Positions 48,882-60,959 of a stretch of DNA of 64,000 nucleotides are shown piece by piece. The notes beneath the pieces are model-generated. The model saw only the letters and a program-made list of their open reading frames with translations. It did not search any database and had not been told where the DNA came from. Source of the stretch: Phymorhynchus buccinoides (Eukaryota; Mollusca; Gastropoda; Neogastropoda; Raphitomidae); the NCBI GenBank assembly GCA_017654935.2, contig CM065691.1, positions 29,693,516 to 29,757,515 on the forward strand, in the 5' to 3' direction. Position 1 is the stretch's first letter. Each line of letters begins with the position of its first letter. Position numbers and translations under genes: made by a program.

Positions 48882-51800
48882 AGTGACACACCCACTACTG
48901 ACAGTTAAGGTACAAGAAGAAATACAAATATTTAAGTAATTCTTAGAGTACATGTGATGGTGCTGTTGTGAATGCCAGGTCATTAAATAGTTTCAAGAAC
49001 AGAATTATTCTGAGAATAGATAAGGTCCTCGGGGACTATAGTATATGTATTGTTGCAACGTGAGTCACCCGCTGCGTGCCACAGCCAGTGTGTCTGCTGC
49101 AGACCGCCCGTGTGAACAGTTATAGAAATAAGAGCAATCAAAAGATTGCTAGGTTGTAGCCCAAAGTTAGGCTAGTTAGTTTCCTGATCAAAAGATCAGC
49201 AACAGGCCTTGCGGCCTTTATACGCTGTGATACTATACTATGCTATACTATACTATGTATGTATATAAAATGTAAGAAAAATAGTTTTGTTGCTGTAAGG
49301 ATGCATTTTCTTTCAATAGTTTATGGCGGTGGCTATAGAGCTGCCAGTGTCTCTATATAATGCAGGTTATAGAGCTGCCAGTTTTTACTTCCGCCGAAAA
49401 ACAGAACTAAAAATAGAAAGAAGTCTGTGTGTAGACTGATCTTCCGCATTTATTCGCCCATAGCGGTTCTGTCTCTGTCTCACTGTCGTCTTTTCCCCTG
49501 TCTGTCTCTCTCTCTCTCTGTGTAGCCTGTAGGCTAGGCCTATGTACAGGGGTCGCGCTAAGCGCATGTTTCTTTCATATTTTAAAAATCGCTGACGCAT
49601 TTTTACGGCGTTTACGCGTAACCCGTACACAAAATGACGTCTGCTCAAAATCGCATCTGAGTCTAGATGGTGAATCAGACTTAAAAAGTCCTACGGTTCC
49701 TACACGTATAGTGGTTCTGCTACACCAAACATTGGAACAGACTATAGAAAACTGCCACTGCTTTCAGAGGAGGTAAGTGTCCCATCCTTTCTCTTTCATT
49801 AGTTATCCGGATTCTGTCCAGTACTGCTGTGACGTAGGCGCAGTGCAGTGTCTCGGTGGCGGGAAAATCACTGTAAGTGTAAGCGCATTGTCTGACTCCA
49901 CCCCCCACCCCCTTCTAGCCTTTGCTTCCTTTAGGCCTAATGGTACTTGGCCACTGGATATCCAGATTCCAGTCAATTAACTGTGATGTAAATGAAGCGT
50001 TTGGCGCGAAATGACTGGTTAGTGAATAAAAATGCATGTTTTTGTTGCTGGTCTTGTTTTCATTGTTTTTAGCTTAGATTTATCGTTTTGTTCTTTGACG
50101 CGATTTTTTGCTTCCCTTATAAAAATGCATTTTTTTGCCGACGTCGCGTAAGCAAAACGCGTTTTCAAAAACACTAGCGTGACCCCTGCTATATAACTTG
50201 TGTGGGGGCGGGGGGGGGGGGGGGGGGGGCGTTTGTGTGTGTGTGTGTGACTTTGTCTAGAGCTCTCTTTTGTCTTTTCTGCTTTGTCTGCCTGAATGTG
50301 TCTTTGTCTGTGTGTATGCATTTGCTGCCTGTCTGTCTCTCATCTACCTGTATCAGTGTATGCCTGTCTCTCTTTAATTTTGTATGTTTCTCTGTCTCTG
50401 TCTCTGTGTCATTCTCATTTGTCTCTATTTCTATGTGTTTTTTCTGTCTTGTCTGCGTGGTGTCTGACAAGAAACCAAAGACTAAGAGAGAGATAGCGAC
50501 AGATGATAATTTAACGATTTACAATGATTTAGCAACTGACAGACAAGAGACAGGCAGGCAGACATAAGACAGAGACAGACACCACGCAGACAAAGCTGGA
50601 AAAAACCCAACAGATAGAAACAGAGATAAATGAGAACGAGAGAGAGAGAGAGAGAGAGATATATATACAGACAAAAGGAGACAGGCATACAGGTGAGGTA
50701 GATGAGAGACAGACAGACAGACAATACACAGACATAGGGGAAATATAGACTAATACTAGTAATAGAGAGAAAGGCAGAGCTCAGACAAGAAAAAAAATGA
50801 CAGATACAGACAAGTAGATGAGATACAAATAACAGACAGACAGTAGACAGACATAAAGAGACTGATACTGATGATAGTGATATACATATATGTGCCACAT
50901 AGACGAGACAGAAAAAGACATACAGACAGTCAAAGAGACAAGAGAGAATAAGCGTAAAAGACAGACATTGGTCTACAATGTTCAGAGAGAAACAGCAATA
51001 TATAGAGAGAAACTGACTGACAGACAAACAGCAAAGGCATACACACAGACGAAGACACATTCAGATAGGCAGGCAGAAAAGACAGAGAGAGCTATAAACA
51101 AAGTCACACACACACACACATGTGTGCACATGCGCACACGCACACACACACGCACACACACACACACACACATACACACACATGTGCATATACACAACTA
51201 CATAGACCTAAATACAGAGAGACAGAGAGAAAGACAAAGACGGTGAGACAGACAGAGAGCCGCTATGGGCGAATAAACGAGGAATATCAGTCTTCACACA
51301 GATTTCTTTCTATTTTTAGTTCTGTGTTGTTTTTTGCGGAAGCTATCAATTTAATCAAAATGAAAGAGCTGCCCAGATGGCCACCTCTCTGTGATGGAAT
51401 TTGAAGAAGGTGGCCAGTCTTGCAAATCTTCGCCTGTCCTTAAGACAGCATGTTGACAATGCTGGATGTCTAAGTTTTCATGGTTGTAAAAATACAATTC
51501 TGAACCAACTCCCACACTCAACAAAAGTGTTTTAATTAATATGGTTGTTAAAATTCCAGGTAGAACTAGAAGGTTTTGATGTTCAAGAATTTATGTAGGA
51601 AAGTTAAGGATTTTTTGGTTTTCATGATCTTTCATTTTAGTTTTTTTAATTTTCAAGAATTCTAATTTCAGGTTTTGGGACCTCCTCCCACTAGCAACTT
51701 TGTGAATGTCATGATGTGTTGTTTTTTTATAATAATAATAACAAACAAAAATAATTAAAATTATAGTGCCTTTAAGTTTAACTTATTTCTTTATAAATTT

Positions 51801-53647
51801 CTACAGCTGTATACAGAAGCCATATCACAAGATCCAAACGATGAAGATGCCTTGGTGAATCGAGCCCAGGCTTATCTGAAACTCAATCAGCTTAAAGGTA
51901 AAAACATTTATAATGTTTGTAGAAATTTTAAGCCATCAATTCTAGTTAGTGGATTGCAATCAAAATGCTAACCACAACATCCGTTTCCAGCTGAATTAAA
52001 AGGGGTGTTATCTCTGCATATTGCAGTGGAGAATATTGCCCCAAAAGTGAGTTCTTAACCCTTTCAACGCCAGTCATTTTTCAGCCAAAACTTTCCTTTA
52101 AACTTACCTGGGTAGAGAAAAGATTTCATATTATGCAATATTTGGGGTTCCTTTGTGACATCCATAAAATAAGGCCTATTCTTACCCCCAAAATTAAGAA
52201 CATAAGGTCATTAGATAACAGACCCTCATTTGATGCCTTTTAGTAACATGGGTGTTCAATCATTGTGATGCCAAGAGGCGACAGTGACGATGAAAGGGTT
52301 AAACAAATTGCACTTTTTTATCTTTTTTTAAATTTTATCTTTTAAGTTTCAAAATAAGATTGAAAATACATTATATTTTATTTTGAAATACAGTAAACAT
52401 TGCTTAAGTCAAAATTGAAGGGACTGAATTTTTATTTTTAGATTGCCAATATTTTGAGTTAAAAAACCCTTTTCATCATAAAGATTATTATACTGGGACC
52501 CCCAAAATATTGTGAATTATCCAGTGTTTTTGAGTTATCAGGATTCCACTGTAGTTCATCTGCCAAAGTCATAGTAAAAAACCTATGAAAGCGTTTTCAT
52601 GTAGGCTTTGAACTTTGAAGAGTATAGATTGCAATCGAGGCGTTAACCAAAACATCAGTAACAGTGGAATCAAAAGAAGTGTTGCATTGTGCCCAGTGGT
52701 ATAGACTAGAGCAGATAGGTTTTTTGTTTGTTTTTATCCTGAAGAAGCTCACAGGGAACTTGTATTAACTCACTCGGGACTGGCCAAATTAATTCCCCTT
52801 GTTCTGTGGGGACTGGGCATTTGACTAGGTTCGTAAAATAATCACCCAAACCAAGTTATGAAGAGTTAGGCATCAATATTTTCAGAAAAGATTAGCAACA
52901 CCATGCACTAAATGATCGTAAAATATCAGATTCCTTACCTTCGTCATTTGTCTCCTATTAACGAAAACATCTATCACATAGAAAGAAGGAAAATTTCACA
53001 TGCCGATCTTTGACACCCCTCTACAACCAAAGCTGAATGTAAAGTCTGCAATGATTGGTTGATTTCAAGAGAGGCAAGGTCAAAGCAAACTGAAAATAGG
53101 TTATGACTTCGCACCGGAAAGCTGGTTACACGCCAGAAATCAAAAACCTCTTGAAAACTCTTATGAGCCGGATCCGAGCCATTCGTCCTAGGTTGTACGA
53201 GCCATGAGCCGGATCCGGCTCATTCGCCCCGAGTGAGTTAAATACATACACTATGATACAGTGCTCAGTGTCAAAATGATAATTTGGCTCCGGAAGCAGT
53301 AATTTGTACATTGTTGTCTGCTTACTCTAGTATCATTGTACATTTTCACATTGATTATTGAATAAAGTAATTTGAATTGCTTGTTTGATATTACTTGCAG
53401 ATGCTATTAAGGACTGTGATAAAGCTCTTGTATTGAATTCCAAAAACGTGAAAGCGTATTTGCGAAAAGGGTAAGTTTCTTTTTAAGATTGTATTTTGGG
53501 GGGGTACATTTCTGCTCATATCTGATAAAGCATCATCACAACATCTGATAGGTTTGATTAAAATTTTTGCTTCATTAAATTAATTGTTTAAAGTTTTGAA
53601 ATATTCAGGAAAAAGCAAACAAAAGCTAGATGACAGACAGACAGACA

Positions 53648-53704
<57 letters not shown>

Positions 53705-53719
53705 GCGCGCGCACGCACG

Positions 53720-53776
<57 letters not shown>

Positions 53777-53783
53777 ACACACA

Positions 53784-53831
<48 letters not shown>

Positions 53832-56800
53832 CGCACATTTGGACAGCATTATTGTATCCCCTCAACCCCAATTATGCTTCTGATTTCCTGTTCCTCTTCT
53901 GTTTGGGCTATTTGATTTGCCCCTCCCCCCTCACTACACACACACACACAATCTTTTTTTCCTTTATTTCTCACCCTTTCTCTCTGTTTCTGTCTCTTCA
54001 TGAAACAGTTTCTTGAGTGTATTTCATTTATTTTCTGGTTGCAGTACAGCACTGTTTTCCCAGCAAGATTATCAGGAAGCTCTTGAGACCTTTCAAAAAG
54101 GAATTTCGCTGGCAGGTAAGACTCACCCCCTTTTCTTTTCTTTTTCTTTTCTTTTTTTTGTACCCCATTTGTACTGTGCACTGCATTTTAATAAACATGG
54201 GATAGATTCTCATGCAGATGGTTTCTAAGAAGAAATAAAGAAGAAGAAGAAAGAAAAGTTTCTTCAAATCAAATGTTAGTGTTATTTTTTTATGGTTTTT
54301 TTGCGATTATAAGGCTTGCAACATATTGCAGAAGGTTTACCTTGTACTTCTGTCGGTCATTTTGGGGGACCTTGAGGGTCTGTTTCATCATTTTTTAAAT
54401 TTCTCGATGGCTACATTTGATCATTATCCAAGATACAGATTAACTCATTCAAGTCGTTCCGGCCATATATGTCCGGAATTAATAGATAGCTGTCAATTTG
54501 ATGCATTTGCTTCAAGGGATGTAAATCTGTGTGCACACCATACTTTGGTCACTTCTAAACTCGCTTCGCTCCCTTAGACCACAATTTTGCCTCTGACTTT
54601 GTTTTTGTAGAGGTGTGTTGTTGGGAAACCAATCGGTGTCGAGAGTTTTTCTATATAAAGTCTATATATAAAACAAGTGTGGATTTGCAATTGTTTGTGG
54701 CGTGCAACAATTTTGGACGCGACAATTTTGAACCGACCGACAGACTGACCGACCGACAGACAGACCGACAAAGTGAGTTATAGGTTTGTGGCTTGTGCCA
54801 CAAACAAAAAGTCTGATCTACCACTTCCCTATGTCTAAACCTGAAGTAAAAACCTGTAATCTTCTTTCATTTCTCCTTTTGTTTATGTATGTTTTATTTG
54901 TGTGTATGGCTGGAGTGATTTGTGAGTTTTTTTAATAATTCAAGATCGTTGCGATGCGAATGAGTTAATGGAAAACTACAGAAGAAGATGACTAATAACA
55001 AAGACTCTAAAAGGGTAAGATGGACTACTTAAGAGTTTCGGCGAGCCGGGCTGATAGAGTTATCGTTAGTGGGGTAGTTACACCATTCTCAGTGGCGGCT
55101 ATCCAAAGACTCAGACTGGAATTTGAACGGAGAATTCAACTGGCCTATCGACGTGTTTTTAACCTAAATGTGTCACGTTTAAAAGGGACATAACCAGTGT
55201 TTCTGTCCTCAGTAATATAGGGAAAAGGGACCGGATGTTAGTCTTTTCTTTTCAGTGTCTTTGCTAATAATGAACCTGAGTCAAAGATATTCTAAAAGGG
55301 TAAGATGGATTACTTAAAAGCTCGGCGGACCGGGCTGATAGAGTTATCGTTAGTGCGGATGTGTACACTATTCACAGTGGAGGCTATCCAAAAACTCGGA
55401 CTGGAACTTGAACGGAGAATTCAACTGGCCTATCGATGTGTAAAATGTGTCACGTTTCAAAGGGACATAACCAGTGTTTCTGTCCTCACTACTCATATAG
55501 GGAAAAGAGACCGGATGTTTATCTTCCCCTGTACAGTCTTTGCCTGAGTGTCTTCCCTCCATCTGCCTTGTCTGGCAGCGGTCTCTTCTCTTCTAGTTAT
55601 CTCTATATTGTTATGTTTGTATTTGCCTCAGGAACATATGCTCAACCCTTTCATGTGTTTGAGAACTTTAGTTTGTTGTTCATTGTTATTGTTGTTTTCC
55701 CCAACCTATTAGTATTACATGTGCTTAATATGCATTGGTTATAGGACTAATCCCATTCATATTTTCATGTCTGTATTTTATTTTAATGTGTGTAAATGCA
55801 GCCAATGAAATGATTGGTTTGAGGTTAAAAATTAAAAAATCTCTTCATGTGTTCGTTTTTTTGTTTTTGTTTGTTTGCTTGGTTTTTTTGGGGGGTAGGG
55901 GTGGAGGTGGTGGTGTTTGTTTCTTGGGTTTTTTAACATTTTAGTAAATGTAGGAATTTTTATTAAAGATTGAATAACCAATTTAATAATATGCTGACAT
56001 TAATGTTCTTTTCTCTTTATATTTCAGATGGCTCTGAGGGCTTTGATGTGTGGATAGAGAAGTGTGAAAACAAGCTGCATGAAGGAAAACAGGTGATGTT
56101 TTGAAAGCATTCAGTCACACATTCCACTATTTCTTGGTTGCCTCTTTGCCTTTTCTCTATTTTTTAAGAAAATATTTTAGTATTCCCTGTTAAATTGATA
56201 GAGTACTGAGGGTGGTTGCGTACAACAACAACAACATACAGTATTTATACGGCGCTGAATCTTGATAGAAATCAAATCAAAGTGCACACACACGTTACCA
56301 TTCATACCGCATTCAAACAAAAACGTAATACAAAGCAAACACACACGGATGACATGAATGGAATACAGCAGAAACAGACCTAATGGCAAGAGAGAGAAGA
56401 GAAAGAGAGCGGAGCTTTAATGACGGGGGAACAGGTGGGTCTTGAGATTAGCTTTGAAAGCAGAGAGGGTCGGTCGCTGACGGAGGGAAAGAGGAAGTTT
56501 GTTCCAGGAGGTCGGTCCTGAGACAGCAAAAGAGCGCCGACCAACAGTTGAAAGCTTATACCTAGGGATCTGGAGAGAAAGAGGGTCAGCGTACTCCTTA
56601 AGGCATTGGAAAAAAACGACGCAAGCATGACGTAATTTCTATATAATCTCTACAATTTCAGGGGGGGGGGGGGGGGGGGGGGTGTTACGCACGGACCCAA
56701 CCAACGCACAGACCTGTTAGTACTCTAGATGACAATCTTTGATCTTCCTTATAAATGGTAGAGTGAGCTCGACGAGACAGAAATACATCCAATTCATTGA

Positions 56801-59800
56801 AGCAGTCAAACAAACCATGTTGTGATGCATGATGTTAGCAAGACCAAATTTCTCAATCTTAATCTAGTTATGTGTTATTATTAAAATAACATGTTTATGT
56901 TCGCCTATGAATATCTTTTCTGTATTCATTTTTAGCAATTATCTACATTCGAAGATGCTTAAAACATTCAAAATATTTTGAGCTCTTAAAAAGTCTAAGA
57001 CGAAATTAACATTATTCCTTTTCATATTTGTTGTTATTGCTGTTAGTATGTTTGTTTGAAGAACAGTCATTCTTTCTTTCTCTTTTCTTGTTTGATTTGT
57101 ATGATGTTAGTATGTTTGTTTGAAGACAGTCATTCTTTCTTTCTCTTTTCTTGTTTGATTTGTATGATGTTAGTATGTTTGTTTGAAGACAGTCATTCTT
57201 TCTTTCTCTTTTCTTGTTTGATTTGTATGATGTTAGTATGTTTGTTTGAAGACAGTCATTCTTTCTTTCTCTTTTCTTGTTTGATTTGTATGATGTTAGT
57301 ATGTTTGTTTGAAGAACAGTCATTCTTTCTTTCTCTTTTCTTGTTTGATTTGTATGATGTTAGTATGTTTGTTTGAAGAACAGTCATTCTTTCTTTCTCT
57401 TTTCTTGTTTGATTTGTATGATGTTAGTATGTTTGTTTGAAGAACAGTCATTCTTTCTTTCTCTTTTCTTGTTTGATTTGTATGATGTTAGTATGTTTGT
57501 TTGAAGAACAGTCATTCTTTCTTTCTCTTTTCTTGTTTGATTTGTATGATGTTAGTATGTTTGTTTGAAGAACAGTCATTCTTTCTTTCTCTTTTCTTGT
57601 TTGATTTGTATGATGTTAGTATGTTTGTTTGAAGAACAGTCATTCTTTCTTTCTCTTTTCTTGTTTGATTTGTATGATGTTAGTATGTTTGTTTGAAGAA
57701 CAGTCATTCTTTCTTTCTCTTTTCTTGTTTGATTTGTATGATGTTAGTATGTTTGTTTGAAGAACAGTCATTCTTTCTTTCTCTTTTCTTGTTTGATTTG
57801 TATGATGTTAGTATGTTTGTTTGAAGACAGTCATTCTTTCTTTCTCTTTTCTTGTTTGATTTGTATGATGTTAGTATGTTTGTTTGAAGAACAGTCATTC
57901 TTTCTTTCTCTTTTCTTGTTTGATTTGTATGATGTTAGTATGTTTGTTTGAAGAACAGTCATTCTTTCTTTCTCTTTTCTTGTTTGATTTGTATGATGTT
58001 AGTATGTTTGTTTGAAGAACAGTCATTCTTTCTTTCTCTTTTCTTGTTTGATTTGTATGATGTTAGTATGTTTGTTTGAAGAACAGTCATTCTTTCTTTC
58101 TCTTTTCTTGTTTGATTTGTATGATGTTAGTATGTTTGTTTGAAGACAGTCATTCTTTCTTTCTCTTTTCTTGTTTGATTTGTATGATGTTAGTATGTTT
58201 GTTTGAAGAACAGTCATTCTTTCTTTCTCTTTTCTTGTTTGATTTGTATGATGTTAGTATGTTTGTTTGAAGAACAGTCATTCTTTCTTTCTCTTTTCTT
58301 GTTTGATTTGTATGATGTTAGTATGTTTGTTTGAAGAACAGTCATTCTTTCTTTCTCTTTTCTTGTTTGATTTGTATGATGTTAGTATGTTTGTTTGAAG
58401 AACAGTCATTCTTTCTTTCTCTTTTCTTGTTTGATTTGTATGATGTTAGTATGTTTGTTTGAAGAACAGTCATTCTTTCTTTCTCTTTTCTTGTTTGATT
58501 TGTATGATGTTAGTATGTTTGTTTGAAGAACAGTCATTCTTTCTTTCTCTTTTCTTGTTTGATTTGTATGAAAATTGAAAGTTGTTCTTTCTTTATGCTA
58601 TTTTATTGTATATTGATACTTTTTTTTTCTTTTTCGAGGACATGGTGAAAACAAACTTCAATCTTAACCATTCATCCTCATTCAAAAATTTGTATTTCGA
58701 GTCTCTTTCTGTCACTCTGTCTCCTTTGCTCTTCTGGTCGAACTCTATATCTGAAATTGATTTCTGTGTGTAATATCTCTGGTTATTAGTTTGTGTAATT
58801 GTCAATGTTATATTATCAGAATGACAGTATTGTAATAGTATCCAATGTGTTGATTTTTGTATTCAGAATGCTGGAGGGAGCGATGCCAACAAAGCCACAG
58901 CATCAGTGCCTGCTGCTGCTCCCGCTCCCACCAAGCCAAAGTAAGTCCTGGCAATAGAAACGCAAATTTAGGTTAGGTTAGGTTAGGTGCATTATAGTCA
59001 CAGAGGCGTCTGTGAAATTCGGGTTGCTCCCACCTGGAGAGCCAGCGGTGCGCCACCCAATTTTTTTTTTATATTTTTTTTTTGCATGCGATTTTTGTGT
59101 GACTGATGAGGAAGGAAGGGAGGTGGGTAAATTTCAGACCTGCCTACTGCTACGGAAAAAACAAATTGCCGCCGCATTTTATTTTTGCTTATGTCGTTCC
59201 CGGTTTTGTCGGTTTCTACGAGCAGACGCCGTGTCACGCGCGATAACCTAGTCACTTCCGTTTTTATCAAAGTGACTGCGCATGCGTTCTTATTATTTTC
59301 TCTGAAAAAATGGCGGACTCCAGCAGCAGCGATTCGGGAGATGTTTCAAACGAAGAAAAACGAACGCAAACCAGAAAACGAAAATCATCTGGCACACCAT
59401 CTTGTTCTAAGAAAAAACATCGGCCTGCCGCACAAGTTTTTAAAATAGCTTACACGGAGGAGTGGCCTTGCATCGTCAGAAGTTGACTCGGTGCGAACCA
59501 TGCTCGCTGCAGTGCAACCTCTGCCATGCGGACTTCTCTGTGAATCATGGCGGTAGAGACGATTGCCGTCAACACGTTCAATCGGCGAAACATATTAAGC
59601 AGTGCGTTTCGGCTCAGGAAGAGAACAAATCGATTGCCGTTGTTTGTGGATGCTACGGAAAAATTTGTCATGCTACTGAAAATTGATGGCTGGGCTACTG
59701 ATTGGGAAAATTCCAAGTAGGCAGGTCTGAAATTTGGACCAAATGACAACTTTTTCGTTGCCACTGGGTTTAACGTGTGCTAAGTGCATGAGCACACGGG

Positions 59801-60864
59801 ACCTCGGTTTATCGTCCCATCCGAAAGACTCCACGTTCAGACCGCAAGGCCTACTGCAAAGTGAGAGGAAAAATCCTCTGTACCCAGGTTCAAACTCGGG
59901 TTGCAGATAAAACATTACAACAATTTAACAGTAGCAATCTGGCATACAGTGAAAACCTGCTTAAAAGTTTGCTGTGAGTAGGAGTGGGACAAACTTATCC
60001 GAAAAAGCAAAACTTAAACCTTCAATCCCCGTGTTTTCTTCCCTCTGTTCATGTCCTGGTATTTTTTCTTTCTCTCTCTCGAGCTCAGTCTCTCTCAAGC
60101 TCTGTCTCTCTCTATCTTATGTACATACCCACTTACATAGTCATGTGAATGTACAGTGGAGTACGTTTAACATGAAACTCGCGGGACAAAGATTTTTGTG
60201 TACGTTAACCATATTTTGTGTTTAATTTTCCGACAAAATTGTGGTAAAAAACAATCTGAAGCCGATCGGGGAGGTGCAGCTAGTTATTCATGCATGTTGC
60301 GCTAGACTTGGCGCCAGCTTAACTTGGAAATGCACGTACATACCTTCTATTGCCGAGAGCTTATCTGTTTAATTATTAAGAAGTGGAAGATGGCAGCACC
60401 AAATATCATCACGATCAATTATTAATCCTCTTCAAAGACTGGTCTTCGCAAATTTCGATGAAACATCGCAATATTTTCCTAGTGATTAACATCGAATCGA
60501 TCATGGTGTTGCCGGAAGAGATCAAATGCAAACCGCTTTTTGATTGTCTCAGACACATCAAATGATCGTAGGTCGAAAGCGCTCATTGGTTCGAGTATCA
60601 AACCTTGCTAGGTGCAAGCCTTGTCTACTCACTGCCCAGCCTTCATTTGCAATCGGGAAAAAAATCTCATCTTCTTAAGTATGAAAATAAAATGTTTAAT
60701 TTTAAAGCTCAACCTATTTGCTTCAAAACTATGACTGGCAGTCATTTGTTTGTTTCAATGTGAACTGTATTTTGAGTGCAAATTGTAGTTTGGCAACTGA
60801 ACGAGCAAAGTAGTATTGCAGACGACAAACTGTGCAGGATTTAAGAATGGGCATGCACAGTTCA

Positions 60865-60959
<95 letters not shown>

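Larger units (their letters stand above)
49385..51345. mobile_element. Large foldback (inverted-repeat) element, ~1.96 kb
   Basis: The outer ends 49385-49475 and 51255-51345 are inverted copies of ~90 bases (AACAGAACTAAAAATAGAAA on the left; TTTCTATTTTTAGTTCTGT on the right; TTATTCGCCCATAGCGG/CCGCTATGGGCGAATAA). A second inverted pair, 50235-50345 and about 50998-51110, is CTGT/CAGA-rich (TGAATGTGTCTTTGTCTGTG against CAGACGAAGACACATTC). No convincing ORF. It contains a nested hAT-like MITE. Confidence 0.75.

Noticed and set aside
57044..58570. A regular 63/64-base repeat array that could suggest a CRISPR-like locus
   Set aside because: The units are contiguous with no unique spacers, the DNA is a eukaryotic intron, and there are no cas-like genes.
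58969..58988. TTAGG repeats as an interstitial telomere
   Set aside because: Four units only, inside an intron, and of the insect-type repeat, which does not fit the apparent lineage.
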